A stretch of 64,000 nucleotides of DNA from Acorus gramineus (GCA_030737835.1 JAUJYN010000044.1:372001-436000), one strand, 5' to 3'. Positions 1 through 12,838 are shown, counted from the first letter of the stretch. Notes: a model not told the origin generated them from the letters alone. Made by a program: numbers and translations.

Positions 1-1229
1 GTTTTTTATTAAAAAAAAAATATTGTAAAGAACTCTTATTGGAATTGAAAATGAATCCATTGTTACAAAGTGTGTGTGCATGTGTGTGTGTGTCTATATA
101 TATATATATATATAACTGCATTTGAAGCTATATAATAAAATATAAAAGTGTCTTAATACATTTCACCTAACGCTAAAAATAATATGTAACCTCTCTTTTA
201 TTCTAATTTTTACAATTATAAATAAGAATAAAATTAATAAACATTTTATTTTTTAAAATTAAAATAATTTATCCTTAAAATTTTATTCTTTTGTTAGATT
301 ATGATTAAAGGCCGTTGGTTGGATTAATTCAAAACTGTAAAAAAGAATTTAAGCACTGTGTTTTTTTTTTTTAATATCAGGTAAACAGTTTAATCGGTTC
401 TCTATTTTGAAAAAAATTGCATGATACGAATCAAAATAGTGCACTAAGTGCACCCAGAAGAGAGGATTCCAAACATTTTTTTGGGAAAAAATCCAAAAAA
501 CCGTTACAACCAATGGCAGAACCCACTGACTTTTTCTAAAGCTATAATAGTGTTATTTGAATTTTTTTTAATATTTTTTTTTTTTTTAAAAAAAAAATGA
601 TACACCCAGCCACATTCAAAACTCAGACCTTAAATGTTTTTATTTTTTAAAAACAATAAAAATTATTTAATGAGGTATATGCTTTAATGAAAAATGCATG
701 TCTCTCAATTTCGAGTTAAATGAACCAATTTTTAATAAGTGTAAGAAAAAATTTAATGAGGTATATAAATAGTCTAATGAGATGTATGCTTCACTGAGTT
801 TGTAACGAGGTATATATATTTGTGTTTTGGATTGAGAAAAAAATTGAGTGAACAGCACTCTTTTAAAAAATACCCAAATGGTACAAAAAAACAAAACGCC
901 ACCTGACCGACATGCCCTAACCAAAATTAAGCCAAAACAAAAATAAATAAGAAAAAAAACTTTAAACACACTCTGACCGCCTCCATTCATTCAAACCATC
1001 CCCTCCTCCTCTCAAACCTAACCAAGAAGTCGTGAAAATCAATCAATAAATACCTCTCCCAACCATATGTATATACAATTCCATCCACCATCGACCCACA
1101 TCTCTCCTCCTCTCTTTCCGGCGCAACTTCTTCTTCATCCACTCACATATAAAAAACGATCGATGACTCAATAACCAAAAAAAAAAAAAAAACTAATTAT
1201 ACGATCAGGTATCGACTGCCGAGCCAAAG
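1..1229. other. AT-rich upstream region of the OPT gene
   Basis: I see no coding gene here. The stretch is AT-rich with long A and T runs. About 580-840 holds an AT-rich segment with phrases such as TTAATGAGGTATAT and AACGAGGTATATATA that recur, diverged, at 4503-4771 and around 23600-23800, so it is probably an old copy of a dispersed repeat. The last 200 bp before the ATG at 1230 become C/T-rich (ACATCTCTCCTCCTCTC), typical of a plant 5' leader. No TATA box could be assigned with confidence. Confidence 0.5.
70..114. repeat. compound microsatellite (TG)n(TA)n
   Basis: Alternating TG dinucleotides, with one CA interruption, run directly into an uninterrupted TA tract. Confidence 0.9.
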
Positions 1230-4200
1230 ATGGGTTCCACCGAACAAGAAGACGACGACCTCTCGGCCCCTCTCAGTAAGTCTTATATTACCCAAAATTC
1301 AAAAATTTCGTCCAGATCTGATCCCTCTGTATCTCCCCAGTCACAGCCCACCAAGAGAGCACGTCGTCTCCATCCATGGCAGATGAAGATGATGATGAGG
1401 AAGAGAACTCTCCAATAGAACAAGTAGCGCTAACAGTGCCCATAATCGACGACCCCACGATGCCAGTACTGACATTCCGCATGTGGGTCCTCGGCACGGT
1501 GTCGTGCGCGTTGTTGTCGTTCCTCAACCAGTTCTTCTGGTACCGAAAGGAGCCCCTCTCCATCACCTCCATCTCCGCCCAGATCGCAGTCGTTCCTCTC
1601 GGGCACCTAATGGCGAAGACCATCACCGACCGGGTCTTCTTCAAAGGGAGGTCGTATGAGTTCACGCTCAATCCCGGGCCCTTCAACGTCAAGGAGCATG
1701 TGTTGATAACGATCTTCGCTAATTCTGGCGCGGGAAGCGTTTATGCGATTCATATTGTGACTGCTGTGAAGATCTTTTATAGGAAGGAAATCTCCTTCTT
1801 CGTTTCTCTGATTGTGGTGTTGACTACCCAGGTTGGTGTTTTTTTGTTAATATAAGATTGGTTGGGTTTTATTTCTATGATGGGTTTGAATTGTTAGTGA
1901 TTTCTTTTTTCAGGTTTTGGGGTTTGGATGGGCAGGTATTTTCAGGAAGTATTTGGTAGAGCCGGCGGCGATGTGGTGGCCATACAATCTCGTTCAGGTC
2001 TCCCTGTTTAGGTATGTTAGGTTTCTCCTCGTGTTGCTTGTTTTGATTTTTTTTTTTTTAATTTGTTAATTTGAGGTTGCGTGAGAACGGTAGGTTTGGA
2101 CTGTTTGATGGTGAACCGACGGATGACCGAGATTTTTATTTTTATTTATTTATCTTTTTTTTTTATACCTGGGTTTGCATGAAAAAAATGCACGTGATGG
2201 GATGGGAATATCTGCACCGTTAATGTGCGTTGTCCTGTTGTCCCACATAAACGGTGAGCTGGATTGGCAGGGGACTGGATTATTTTTTGTGTTGGTGCCA
2301 GGCACCAATGGAGATGTGTGGGGTTGCCATGGGAGAGCTCAGGGAGGGAGAGATGAAGAAGAAAGTGAAAGTAGAAGAGGAGGATTTAGGTCATTTCGGA
2401 AGGACCTACTCTAGATACCATGCAGAAATAGATAGTTGGAAGAGGGATACCCTACTGGATCTCCTTCATCTGTTTATGTACACATGAAAGGTTAAAACGG
2501 TCCCATAATCTTAGCCAATGTTTAGTTTAAAAATATAATTATTCTGAGATTTATAACTATTCTAGTATAAATAAGGATAAAATGATTTTGTATTTGGTTG
2601 TGTTTTGAATTATTCATATTGGGAAACGTAATAATAAAGTTTTTGCTGTTTGGATAAAATATGAATAAAATGTGGATAAAGATTTATAAAAAATAAAAAA
2701 ATGATGACAGTTCATTTATGAGAGGTGATGACAGTTGATTTGATAGTAGGTCCACGTATTCTTTTAGTTTGAATGACCTGGAATAACTTAATTCTAATGG
2801 GTGGATGAAATCCATATACCACTTTATACTAGTTAATTTTGACATACAAATTCTTATTTATTCCAGTTATCCAAACAACCATAATGAAATTATTCTGCCT
2901 AATTCCAATTTATACCGAACTTATTCTCTAACCAAACATGGGCTTAGGGATAGATTACATGAAGAAAGGAAATCAGGCCCATGATCTTAGGATTAGTTAC
3001 ATAGACATAGGGAATCAAATCCCATAATGAAAGGATTAATTACAAGAAATGACAACTAATGGACAGCCAAACAATCGGTTTAACATAGTCCACCTCTAAT
3101 ATAAACTAACATTAAATTGATTTTGTGCTATTCATAATTGTCTCCTATCATTTAAAGGGAATATTGATTAGTACGGGTGGTCAAATTAATTATAATTGTT
3201 GTTGGGTGATTTTTCTTCCTAACCTATATTCTCACGTGACTAATATAATTATATAAGGTTTTTATATTTAGGAAAAAAATTAATTTAGTGCATTTAAAAA
3301 AACTTTTTTATAAATTATCTTTTTGTATCCATTAATAAAATAATCTATATATTGGATTTTTGGACATTTGTTTAGTTAGACCTTCATCATGCCGGTGGGT
3401 GAGAGATCTCGATCTGTGACTAAGGGTGCGTTTGGTTGTGCGATTGTAAAACTGATTCTACAGGAATTTGCGATTGCAAAACTGATTCTGCGGGAAGCTC
3501 ACTTTCTCGGCTTTTTAAAATCGCAGCTTTTGGACACTATTTGCTTGAAATCTCTGTCCAGGAAGCTGCTACAGTAAAATTGTTTGATTGTACGATTGTA
3601 AACGCAGCTTCTTGCAATCACAATCGCAGCGCAATCGCACAACCAAACGTACCCTAAATCAATGCATGGGTAGGTTGTCTCCTTGAATTCATAAACAGGA
3701 ATAAAAATAATTGTGTGTGATGTTGCTCATGGAAAAGATAAATAGAGAGCTATTTTAATATGTTTTGGGTGACCACCACGTAAAATGTGTTGCTTAGAAT
3801 TTATGTCAGTGTTATGAGGCCATGTGCAGTGCGCGTAGAAGAGGAAGTACGTGTGAAGACATTAGCCATAGCATTCATTTGGTATGCACATATGTGATGC
3901 CAAGCCTGAAATCTAGGTCTAACAATGGCATGAACGAGAAATTTTAAAAAATATCTATGAGATTCAAATCTTTAATTTGGATCAATCATAAATATAATAA
4001 CATGCATGATAAAAAGTGATAGAATGATATGTTTTATTATAATAAATTCAGATCAAATTTTTTCTTGTATCACAATATCATAACTTTTTTTAAATAGCAA
4101 ATAACAATATTTGTCTTTTAGAATGAGATTTAAGTAATTACTCTGACATTTCACAAAAAATACTAAGAAATTTGTTGGTGAAATAATTTATTCTGAATTT

Positions 4201-7200
4201 GACCTAGATTGTGCCCTAGATGATAGTTTCAGCCATCTAAGGTATGATCCAATCTTTTTTTTTTTTTTATTTCGGACGGACCCTCCGTGACTGACCTTAC
4301 GATCGAGCTAGGAAGGCTACCTTCGCCTGTTTGCCCCGGTTCCACGGAAAATTCTTTTGAATAATCGTCAACAAATAGGTGGGTAAGTCAGCGCCAAGAC
4401 TCGAACCCAGAACCTATCGGTAACACCGCTAACCCCAATCCGTTATGCTATGACCACTGGGGACAGTATGACCAATCCTGGGAATTAATGGTGTATTTTT
4501 AAGGATAATGTTATGTAGAATCACAAATACAGTTCACACGTATTTTTATTTATTTTTAAATAATAAACATTATCTAATAAAATACATGTTTTGATGAAAA
4601 ATATATATATTTCTATTTTGAATTGAATATACTCATTTTTAACGAGCGCAATTTTTTTTTAATAAGATATACCTCAAATAAAGAGGTATACACTTCATTG
4701 GATTCATAGTTAATGAGATATATATATGATTACATTGAAAGCTGAAAAAATGACTATGTGTAATATCATCCATTTTTCAATGGCTATTGTGACAATCACA
4801 CACTTAGGGGGGTATTTTTTCAAACCCCCGGAGCTTTGCATTTGGTATTTTTTCACCTAATTTTTGGGGGAAAAACAAACAACGACAATTGTAATATGAA
4901 GTGTGTGTATACACTAAAAAACTCTTGACTCACTTGGGTGGTATCTTCAACCAGTTTATGAATCTAGTTTTACAAAAGTGCGGATCTCTCTTGAATCTTG
5001 ACTGTGATTTAATTGCAGAGCACTGCATGAGAAGGAAGAGAGGCCAAAACGCGGAACCACCCGGAACCAATTCTTCCTCGTCGCCTTCATCTGCAGCTTC
5101 GCCTACTACGTCTTCCCCGGCTTCCTCTTCCAGATGCTAACCTCCCTCTCTTGGATCTGCTGGATCTTTCCCCACTCCGTCATCGCCCAGCAACTCGGCT
5201 CAGGCCTCTACGGCCTCGGCATCGGTGCCATCGGCCTCGACTGGTCCACCATTTCCTCCTACCTCGGCAGCCCCCTCGCCAGTCCATGGTTTGCCACCGC
5301 CAACATCGCTGTCGGCTTCGTCTTCATAATGTACGTCGTCACCCCCATCGCCTACTGGCTCAACGTCTACAAGGCCAAGAACTTCCCCATTTTCTCCGAC
5401 GGACTCTTCACTTCTTCCGGCCAATCATACAACATCTCCAGCATCATCAACTCCAATTTCCGCCTCGACATCCAGGCGTATGAGAAGGAGGGACCTCTAT
5501 ATCTCAGCACATTCTTTGCCGTCACTTATGGTATCGGTTTCGCCTCCCTCACCGCCACCATTGCTCATGTTGCCCTCTTCCATGGAAGGTCAGTGCTGAA
5601 ATATCCCATTAGTTTTCATTAATCCGATGTATTTATTGAGAACTGACAAGAATTAATAGGATCTCATTTCCTATTACAGAGAGATATTGGAGATGAGCAA
5701 GTCAGCTTTCCAAAAGAAGACGATGGACGTGCACACGAGGCTGATGAGCGTGTACAAGCAAGTGCCGGAGTGGTGGTTCGTGTGCATTCTCGCCGCAAAC
5801 ATTGCGCTCACCGTCTTCGCGTGCGAGTACTACAATGACCAGCTTCAGCTTCCATGGTGGGGTGTGTTGTTAGCGTGCGCGCTCGCGATCTTCTTCACTC
5901 TGCCTATTGGCATCATAACCGCCACCACGAATCAGACGCCGGGGTTGAATATCATAACGGAGTACATCATGGGTTACTTGTATCCTGGCCGGCCGGTGGC
6001 CAACATGTGCTTCAAGGTGTACGGGTATATAAGCATGACACAGGCCCTGACATTCCTGCAAGATTTCAAGCTCGGTCACTACATGAAGATCCCACCTAGG
6101 ACCATGTTCATGGCACAGGTCAGTAGAGCATGCACTTGCAACTTGCAAGCTAAAAATTGGGTTATGATTCAGGGCCATTTGGAAATCCATTTGGATGGAT
6201 ATTTACTTTTATATTTTTAAACGATTCTAAAAAAAACATACTTAATTATTAATATGTCAATTTATAGGACAAAAATATGCTTTTTAAAAAATAAAGAAAT
6301 TGAATTTCTTAGTAATCGATTTTTATTAAACTATTTTATATAGAATTATAATGTTTAATTAGTTTCTGATTAGCGTTGATTCTGATTAGTCTTTTGTTAC
6401 GATAAACATGTGGACACCTTATTTGCTAGTCACGCTAGACATTTATTTAAGAGGAAAATACTTATAAATTATTTACTTTATTTTATAAGCTAGTTGTTCA
6501 GTTCAATTCATGTGTTATTCAATTCGATTCATATTCAATTCAGAATTGTTCAGTTTTTATGCAAATTTTTTTCTTCTTCTTTGCACATGAGATGTTCACA
6601 CATCAATTCTGAACATCTCAACATCCCAATCCTATTTGAATCCAGTCTCTTAAAGATCCCTTTTTTGTATGACCATACCAGATTTTTTCTATCAACTGAA
6701 ACAATTGTTGAACAACTCATTCAGGTTGTGGGGACGCTCATCGCGGCGGTGGTATACCTGGGAACCGCATGGTGGCTGATGGAAACTATCCCGGACATCT
6801 GCAACACCGCATCTCTCCCTTCAAACAGCCCGTGGACCTGCCCAAGCGACCACGTCTTCTACGACGCCTCTGTCATATGGGGCCTCATCAGCCCGCGCAG
6901 GATCTTCGGCGATCTGGGCACCTACTCGGCCGTGAACTGGTTCTTCCTCTTTGGAGCCGTCCCGCCCCTCCTCGTCTGGCTCACGCACCGCGCATTCCCG
7001 AGCCAGCACTGGATATCGCTCATCAACATGCCCATACTGATTGGGGCCACCGGGAACATGCCCCCGGCCACGGCCGTCAACTACACGACCTGGATCATCT
7101 GTGGCTTCCTCTCCGGCTTCGTCGTCTACAGATATCGTCGTGAGTGGTGGCAGCGGCACAATTACGTGCTGTCGGGGGCGCCGGACGCGGGTCTGGCCTT

Positions 7201-7339
7201 CATGGGGGTGGTGTTGTATCTGTTTTTGGAGCTGGAGAATGTCAGCCTCAACTGGTGGGGGAATGACTTGGATGGGTGCCCCCTCGCTACTTGTCCGACG
7301 GCGAAAGGTGTTGTTGTTGATGGGTGTCCTGTTTATTGA
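1230..7339 (+). CDS. oligopeptide transporter (OPT family), six exons
   Basis: Proton-coupled plasma-membrane transporter of the OPT family, whose members move small peptides or metal chelates. Predicted exons are 1230-1275, 1341-1831, 1914-2011, 5019-5588, 5680-6118 and 6725-7339. Every junction is GT-AG, the phases agree, and joining them gives 2259 nt (752 aa), the usual family length. Both family signature motifs are present: NPG at residues 126-128 and KIPPR at 538-542. Many hydrophobic segments fit about 16 membrane passes, and an acidic cytosolic N-terminus (DEDDDEEE) precedes the first. The protein ends DGCPVY, as in the OPT1/OPT5-like group (recalled, not searched). The start at 1230 lies in good context (AAGATGG) and exon 1 encodes only 15 residues, so an internal start at 1376 remains possible. 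Intron 3 is 3.0 kb and full of small transposons. The reading frame looks intact and functional. Confidence 0.93.
2517..2940. repeat. possible degenerate MITE in OPT intron 3
   Basis: An AT-rich block starts ATGTTTAGTT and ends AACCAAACAT, which are near inverse complements, and has weak matching of the inner ends. No clean target duplication was seen, so the call is tentative. Confidence 0.3.
3424..3654. mobile_element. Tourist-like (PIF/Harbinger) MITE in OPT intron 3
   Basis: A 231 bp element has 23 bp terminal inverted repeats differing at one base (GGGTGCGTTTGGTTGTGCG at the left against GGGTACGTTTGGTTGTGCG read inward from the right). It is flanked by TAA at 3421-3423 and 3655-3657. 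A TAA target duplication and a GGGTRCGTTTGGTT end are diagnostic of Tourist/Harbinger MITEs. Internal motifs such as GATTGTAAAACTGATTCT and GATTGCAAAACTGATTCT repeat, so the whole can fold back. It has no coding capacity. Confidence 0.88.
4255..4465 (-). mobile_element. tRNA-derived SINE in OPT intron 3
   Basis: Read on the minus strand, a tRNA-like head carries an RNA polymerase III box A (TAGCATAACGG, 4440-4450) and box B (GGTTCGAGTCT, 4397-4407), followed by an unrelated body and an A-rich tail (the T run at 4255-4269 on +). Near-identical flanks, GTATGATCCAATC at 4242-4254 and GTATGACCAATC at 4466-4477, are the expected 12-13 bp target duplication of LINE-driven integration. Layout and size resemble plant tRNA-related SINEs. 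Family membership is not assigned. Confidence 0.82.
4503..4771. mobile_element. AT-rich MITE-like repeat in OPT intron 3
   Basis: The segment begins GGATAATGTTA and ends TAATATCATCC, giving imperfect terminal inverted repeats. Related sequence occurs around 580-840 and at about 23600-23806, where the end reads GTAACATTATC, so this is a dispersed family. The target duplication is not clear and the superfamily is unassigned. Confidence 0.5.
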
Positions 7340-7724
7340 AATGGTTGTGTGGGTTATGATCTTTCATCTTTGTTGGAAGGTGGTGAAAATTTGTATTCTT
7401 AAAGTATATTTTTGTATATAGTTCCATGTGTTTATTGGATTTTATTTGTCTTCTGGGCGTAGAAATTTATTGAATGCCTGGAACACTATTTTCAAGAATT
7501 CCTTAAGATTTGTATTGTTTCATGGTGATTGTGCGGAAAATCATATTTTAGTGCGTATCATTTTTTCTTTTTTCTTTCTCTTTTTCTTGGGCGTAACATA
7601 TTTCAGTCAGGACCGATTTTGATTAGTTTCAGTAATATCGAATCACATAACTTATAAATTCAACTACAAAAATAATTTTTTTAGTACATGTTCCAATCAA
7701 CTGAAGCTGTCTAACAAAACCTAT
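7340..7724. other. OPT 3' UTR and spacer before the copia element
   Basis: T-rich sequence downstream of the OPT stop codon, presumably its 3' UTR. I see no gene. It ends with CCTAT at 7720-7724, the target duplication of the copia insertion. Confidence 0.6.
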
Positions 7725-7859
7725 TGATAGAAACAGAGAATAAAATAATGGGAATCCTTGTATTCCACTTAGGGGTTAATCCCTTTATATATACAAATAT
7801 CTAGGAGTTACACGTGTAATACACTACACACATTATAAGATAACACATATAATCTAACA
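7725..7859 (-). repeat. copia 3' LTR
   Basis: 135 bp terminal repeat beginning TGATAGAAAC on the + strand and ending TCTAACA. It is adjacent to a purine-rich tract on the minus strand (GAGGAGAGC, 7860-7868), the likely polypurine tract. Confidence 0.93.
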
Positions 7860-7872
7860 GCTCTCCTCAAAC

Positions 7873-10800
7873 TCACGGTGGATCATACAAAGTGAGTTTG
7901 CGAAGAAGAAACTGAAATCGAGGAATTGGATGTGACTTCGTAAAGAAATCAGCAAGCTGCTCAGCAGAGGAGATATGCGGAAGCGATAATGTCTCTGCAA
8001 GAAAGTGCTGACGAACGAAGTGACAATCGATCTCAATGTGTTTGGTCCTCTCATGAAAGACCGGATTGCTAGCAATCTGAATAGCAGACCGTATCACAGT
8101 GAAGAGGAGTAGGACCAGTCATAGTAACTCCTAGATCCACCAAGAGACGTCTGAGATGAACAATCTCCTTGGTGGTGATAGCCATGGCTCGATATTCAGC
8201 CTCAGTGCTGGAAAGAGAAACAACCTCCTGTTTCTTGCTGCGCCAAGAGATGATAGAATCTCCGAGAAATATGCAGAAACCAGTGGTGGAGCGTCTAGTC
8301 GTCGGGTCTCCAGCCCAATCAGCATCAGTGTAAGCCCTGAGAACCAGAGTCGAAGAGGATGACAGATAGATCGATCTAGTGATAGTACCACGCAAATATC
8401 TAAGAATTCGCATAAGAGCACCATAATGCACTGATCGAGGAGCCGAGACAAACTGACTAACAATACTGACGGCATGAGCAATGTCAGGTCTAGTGATGCA
8501 GAGATACACAAGCTGACCCACGATCTGTCTGTATCGAGTGGGATCTGAGAGGAGCTCACCATCCGTAGGACGAAGCTTCACATTAAGCTCCAGAGGAGTA
8601 TCCGCACTGCGGGTATCGGAGAGGGCAGCACGCTCTAAAATGTCAGCTGTATACTTCTGTTGAGAAAGCAGAATCCCACGATCACTCTGTGCAATTTCGA
8701 GACCAAGGAAGTAGCGAAGAGTACCAAGATCTTTCATCTGAAACTGTCGACTGAGGTGATTCTTGACCCGAGTAATACCAGCGGAGTCATCGCCAGTTAT
8801 AATCATGTCGTCAACATACAGAAGAAGGATTACCCGCCCCTGCGATGAGGATCGCACAAACATAGAGTGGTCCTGGTGGCTCTCAACAAAACCAGCTGTC
8901 AGAATAACACTGCGAAAACGCTCAAACCAGGCACGAGGAGCTTGTTTCAGTCCGTATATAGCCCGCCGAAGACGACAAACATGCTGAGGAGGAGTGCTGA
9001 GACCTGGAGGTGGTTGCATATAAACAACCTCAGATAAATCACCATGAAGAAAAGCATTCTTCACGTCCATCTGAAAGAGAGGCCAGCGACGAACAGCAGC
9101 AACGGCGAGAAGGGTGCGAACAGTAGTCATCTGAGCAACAGGAGCAAAGGTCTCCTCATAGTCAATGCCATACTCCTGAGTGAAACCTCTAGCAACAAGA
9201 CGAGCCTTATGGCGTTCAATGGAACCATCAGGGCGATGCTTGATCTTGAAAATCCACTTGCAGCTGATAGGGGTAACACCATCCGGAAGGGGAACAACAT
9301 CCCAGGTCTGTGTCTGCTCAAACGCCTCAAACTCCTCAGCCATGGCCTGCTGCCACTCAGGGTACTCGACTGCCTCGTGATAAGATCGGGGCTCACGGTG
9401 GACATGTATAGCTGTGAGATAGGCCTGAAATTGTGGAGAGTAGGTACTGACAGATGCAAAACCAAACTGGTCTGGTGGCCCCGAGTCGTAACTGAAGCGG
9501 GAAGGGGGTGACGCGCACGGTGAGGATAACGAGGCAAAAGATGAGGATCCACGGCAGGAGGAGGCGCGTCAGGCGTGGGAGTCGGAGGACCAGTGGAAGT
9601 ATCTTCAGTAGGGACAATAGGTGACACACTGGGAGGAGAGGGTGGGTTATCTGCAGGATTGTCAGGTTGAGACGCAGGGGTAGGAACAGACTCTAGTGCA
9701 ACAGGTAGGCCAGGAAAAGGAAGAGACGTAATAGGAGAGACCTGAATAGGAGGAGGAGAGACGGAGTGGGTGAAGAAGAAAAATAGGGAACATCCTCGAC
9801 AAAGGACACATGACGAGCGATCCAAAATCGATCTCCAACAGGATCATAGCAGCGATAACCCTTGTGTTCGAAGCTAATCCCCAAGAATACACACTTTACT
9901 GACCGAGCGGCCAACTTGGTGCGTTGATGAGGAGGGAGAAGCACAAAACACGTACATCCAAATGTGCGAAGTCTGCTATAATCAGGGTGAGAAGAATAAA
10001 GACGCTCATGAGGAGTCATACCGGAGAGGACAGAGGAGGGGGTGATATTGATAAGATGGACACAGAGAAGAGCAGCTTCAGCCCAGAACATACTGGGGAC
10101 TGAAGAGGAAAGTAAGAGAGCACGAGTCGTCTCAAGAATATGACGATGTTTACGTTCAGCAACCCCATTTTGCTCATGAGTGTAGGGGCATGATTGCTGA
10201 AAAAGGGTGCCATGAGAATGAAGAAGAGAACGCATCGTAGAAGAGATGTATTCTCGAGCACAATCAGACCTAAAAGTTTTGATACGAGCTTGAAATTGGG
10301 TATAAATCATATTGGTAAAAATCTCATAAATTTTGGGAACCTCAGAACGTTGACGCAATAAATAAATCCAAGTAAAACGAGAGTAATCATCAATAAAACT
10401 AATATAATAAGAAAAACCACTCTTTGAGGTTACATGAGATGGGCCCCAAATGTCAGAATGAACAAGCTCAAATGGACTAGAGGACTGATTATTACTAGGA
10501 CTAAAAGGAGTAGCCACAGGTTTGGCTAATTTACAGCCCTCGCAAACAGAAAGTGGAGAAAAAGAAATACGACCTAAGACACCAGATTGAAATAGTTCTT
10601 TGAGACGAGACTCAGACACATGACCTAACCTTCGATGCCACAAATCGACATCAGAAGTGACGCTACCACAGAAGACAGATGGATCAGGAACGGGAAGACG
10701 AAGATACTCCACGTAATAAAGTCCGCCAATCCTACGTCCAACGCCAATCCTCTGCCCTGATCGTGGATCCTGCACAAGACAACCAGAGGTGGTAAAGGTA

Positions 10801-12119
10801 ACAGTGAGACCAGAATCACACAATCGGCTAATAGATATAAGATTCATGCAAAGGTCAGGGGCATGCAAAACAAATGGTAATGAAATGCGTCCTGTAGGGT
10901 CAGAGGTGGTAGTGATCGATCCACACTGCGTGATGACTAAAGGGGAGCCATCTGCAGTATGAATCGTGGGCAGGTGTGAAGGTGCCGGTGAGCATGCAGT
11001 GAGGACAGAACTGTCCGGTGTCATGTGATGTGAAGCACCTGAATCAAAAATCCAATGAACAGGAGTACCCAACTCAGTAGAGAAAGCAGAGGGAGTAGAA
11101 GAACCAGGAGGAGGTTGCTGTATGATCAGTTGATCGAGGCTCTCTCGGATACGCCCAAGCTGATCTGTGTATGAAGACGGAGCGTCAGTGGCAACAGCAA
11201 CAGAAGTATAGGGAGCAGTGGGGCGACGCTGTCCTCTTCCTTTTGGTGCAAAGCGCTTTTCAGGATGAAGCTTCCAACAGTCGGCGACGGATGTCCAGTC
11301 CTCTTGCAGTGAGCACAATGTATTCTTTCGAGAGGAGCCGGTGAGTGTCGTAGGAGGAGTAGCTGCCAAGACACCCTCATAAGTGGAAGATGGAGTGGAC
11401 TGGCGCAATGCAATGGTGCGAAGACGAGTCTCCTCAGCAACAACCTCAGTGACGGCGGATTCCAGTCGAGGAAGTGGATCCCGATGTATGAGTTGACCGG
11501 CCAATGCGGAGAACTCTGGACGAAGAGCCATCAGATACTGATACAACTCACGACGATCACGAAAAGCTTCTCGCTCAGCGGGAGTGGCCATCGGTCCAGG
11601 CTCAAGCGCACGAAGCTCCCTGAAGTTCGCCCTCATGCGGCCATATAGAGTCTGGGCAGATAGATCACCTTGAGTAGCAGTCTGAGTGTCGATCAGAAGT
11701 TGATATTCACGAGCACCGCTTTTCTCTACAAAGCGGTCACAAAGATGAGTCCATAGTGCGGCAGACGACGGAAAACCAGTGAGATCTGCACGGATCGAAC
11801 GATCAACAGAGTTGATCAAATAGGAGAATACGCGTCTGTCCCGTGTGCGCCAGGTGATATATGTCGGGTCTTGATCAGACGGTTGCACAATAGAACCATC
11901 AATATAACCGACAAGATGACAACGATCGAGAGCGCTCCGTACCGTAATGTGCCAGGGTGACCAATCTTCGGCAGAACTAAGAGGAAAATCGGTCGAGTTC
12001 GGAAGATTGTCCCGAAAATTCTCAAAACATGCCATTTGAGAGAGAGTAGCAGCCTGAGAGAGATCAGAAACCTTCGAAGTTGGTAACGGAAGAGTAGGGT
12101 CGTCGTTGATTTCTGACAT
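7873..12119 (-). pseudogene. copia gag-pol polyprotein, frameshifted
   Basis: The ORF from 12119 down to 9693 (808 aa) holds gag, the aspartic protease motif DSGASHHMT, integrase zinc-binding residues (H..H..CEGC) and the integrase catalytic core (DIWGP, DDYSRF). The next frame (about 9470 to 8069) carries the reverse transcriptase with YVDDM and RNase H with YTDADWAGD. The last RNase H part lies in a third frame (8097 to 7873). Frame breaks occur near 9770, 9470 and 8090. In gag, the CCHC zinc knuckle near 11300 is out of frame while both flanks are in frame, so two compensating indels have removed it. The copy should be unable to make a working polyprotein. Confidence 0.9.
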
Positions 12120-12249
12120 TGTGCAGAACCACTCGGATGAGGATCAGAAGCAGACGAGGACGTAGAGCACGAAAAATCGAGCAAAATGGACTCCTGGATC
12201 ACCTTAATCGGACTTCCGGAGAGGAAGTTATGACCGATTTAGTGATTTT

Positions 12250-12800
12250 GAAGTCTCAAGGAGGTGCCGGAGGCGGCGGAGGGCGGCCGGAGGCGGCGGC
12301 AGGGCGGCCGGAGGCGGCGGCAGGCGGCCGGAGGCGGAGGGCGGCGGCCGGAGGCGGCAGACGGCCGCTGGAGGTATTACTCGGGTCGAATGCTGGGAGT
12401 GCCCGGGTCGGATGCTGGGAGGACTCGGGTTGGGTGCCGGGTCGGGCGCACGAGATGATCCGGAACGCTCGATACAGGCTGGCAGGAGCTGTCCCAGCAG
12501 ATCCCGGGAAATCCGGGCAGGATCAGCGGTGCCCGGGCAGATCTGTCGGGCGCGACAGATCCCGAGTAATCCGGGCAGATTTTGCACGGCAGGGCACACG
12601 GCGCGGCAGGGCGCAGCAGGGCGCGCGGCAGGGCACCGGGCAGGGCAGGGCTGGGCGCGGCAGGGCAGGGCTGCGCGAGCAGCGGCAGGGCGGTGCGCGT
12701 CAGCGGCAGCGACACGACGGCGACGGCGACGGCAGGGGCACAACGACGACGGCGACGGCAAGGGCACGACGGCGACGGCGACGGCGAAGGATTCCAAAAA
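12250..12800 (-). repeat. GC-rich tandem-repeat leader of the copia element
   Basis: The untranslated leader between the primer-binding site and gag is extremely GC-rich. From 12255 to 12370 it is a degenerate tandem array built on GGCGGCCGGAGGCGGCGGC. From about 12590 to 12690 it is dominated by GGCAGGGC repeats, and near 12715-12785 by GACGGCGACGGC repeats. The ORFs read through it are compositional artefacts. Confidence 0.8.
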
Positions 12801-12826
12801 AAAAAACTAGGGTTTTTTAATTTCTA

Positions 12827-12838
12827 GCTCTGATACCA
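12827..12838 (-). promoter_or_regulatory. copia primer-binding site (initiator tRNA-Met)
   Basis: The minus strand reads TGGTATCAGAGC immediately after the 5' LTR. This is the standard complement of the 3' end of plant initiator tRNA-Met used by most plant LTR retrotransposons. Confidence 0.93.

Noticed and set aside
4397..4450. tRNA gene on the minus strand
   Set aside because: Box A and B are present but no cloverleaf or acceptor stem could be drawn; poly(A) tail and target duplications show a SINE.
5200..5424. Minus-strand ORF opposite OPT exon 4
   Set aside because: Antisense shadow of the GC-rich OPT exon with no domain of its own.
12228..12827. Several ORFs on both strands in the copia leader
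   Set aside because: Stop-free because of GC-rich repeats; composition is Arg/Ala/Gly only.
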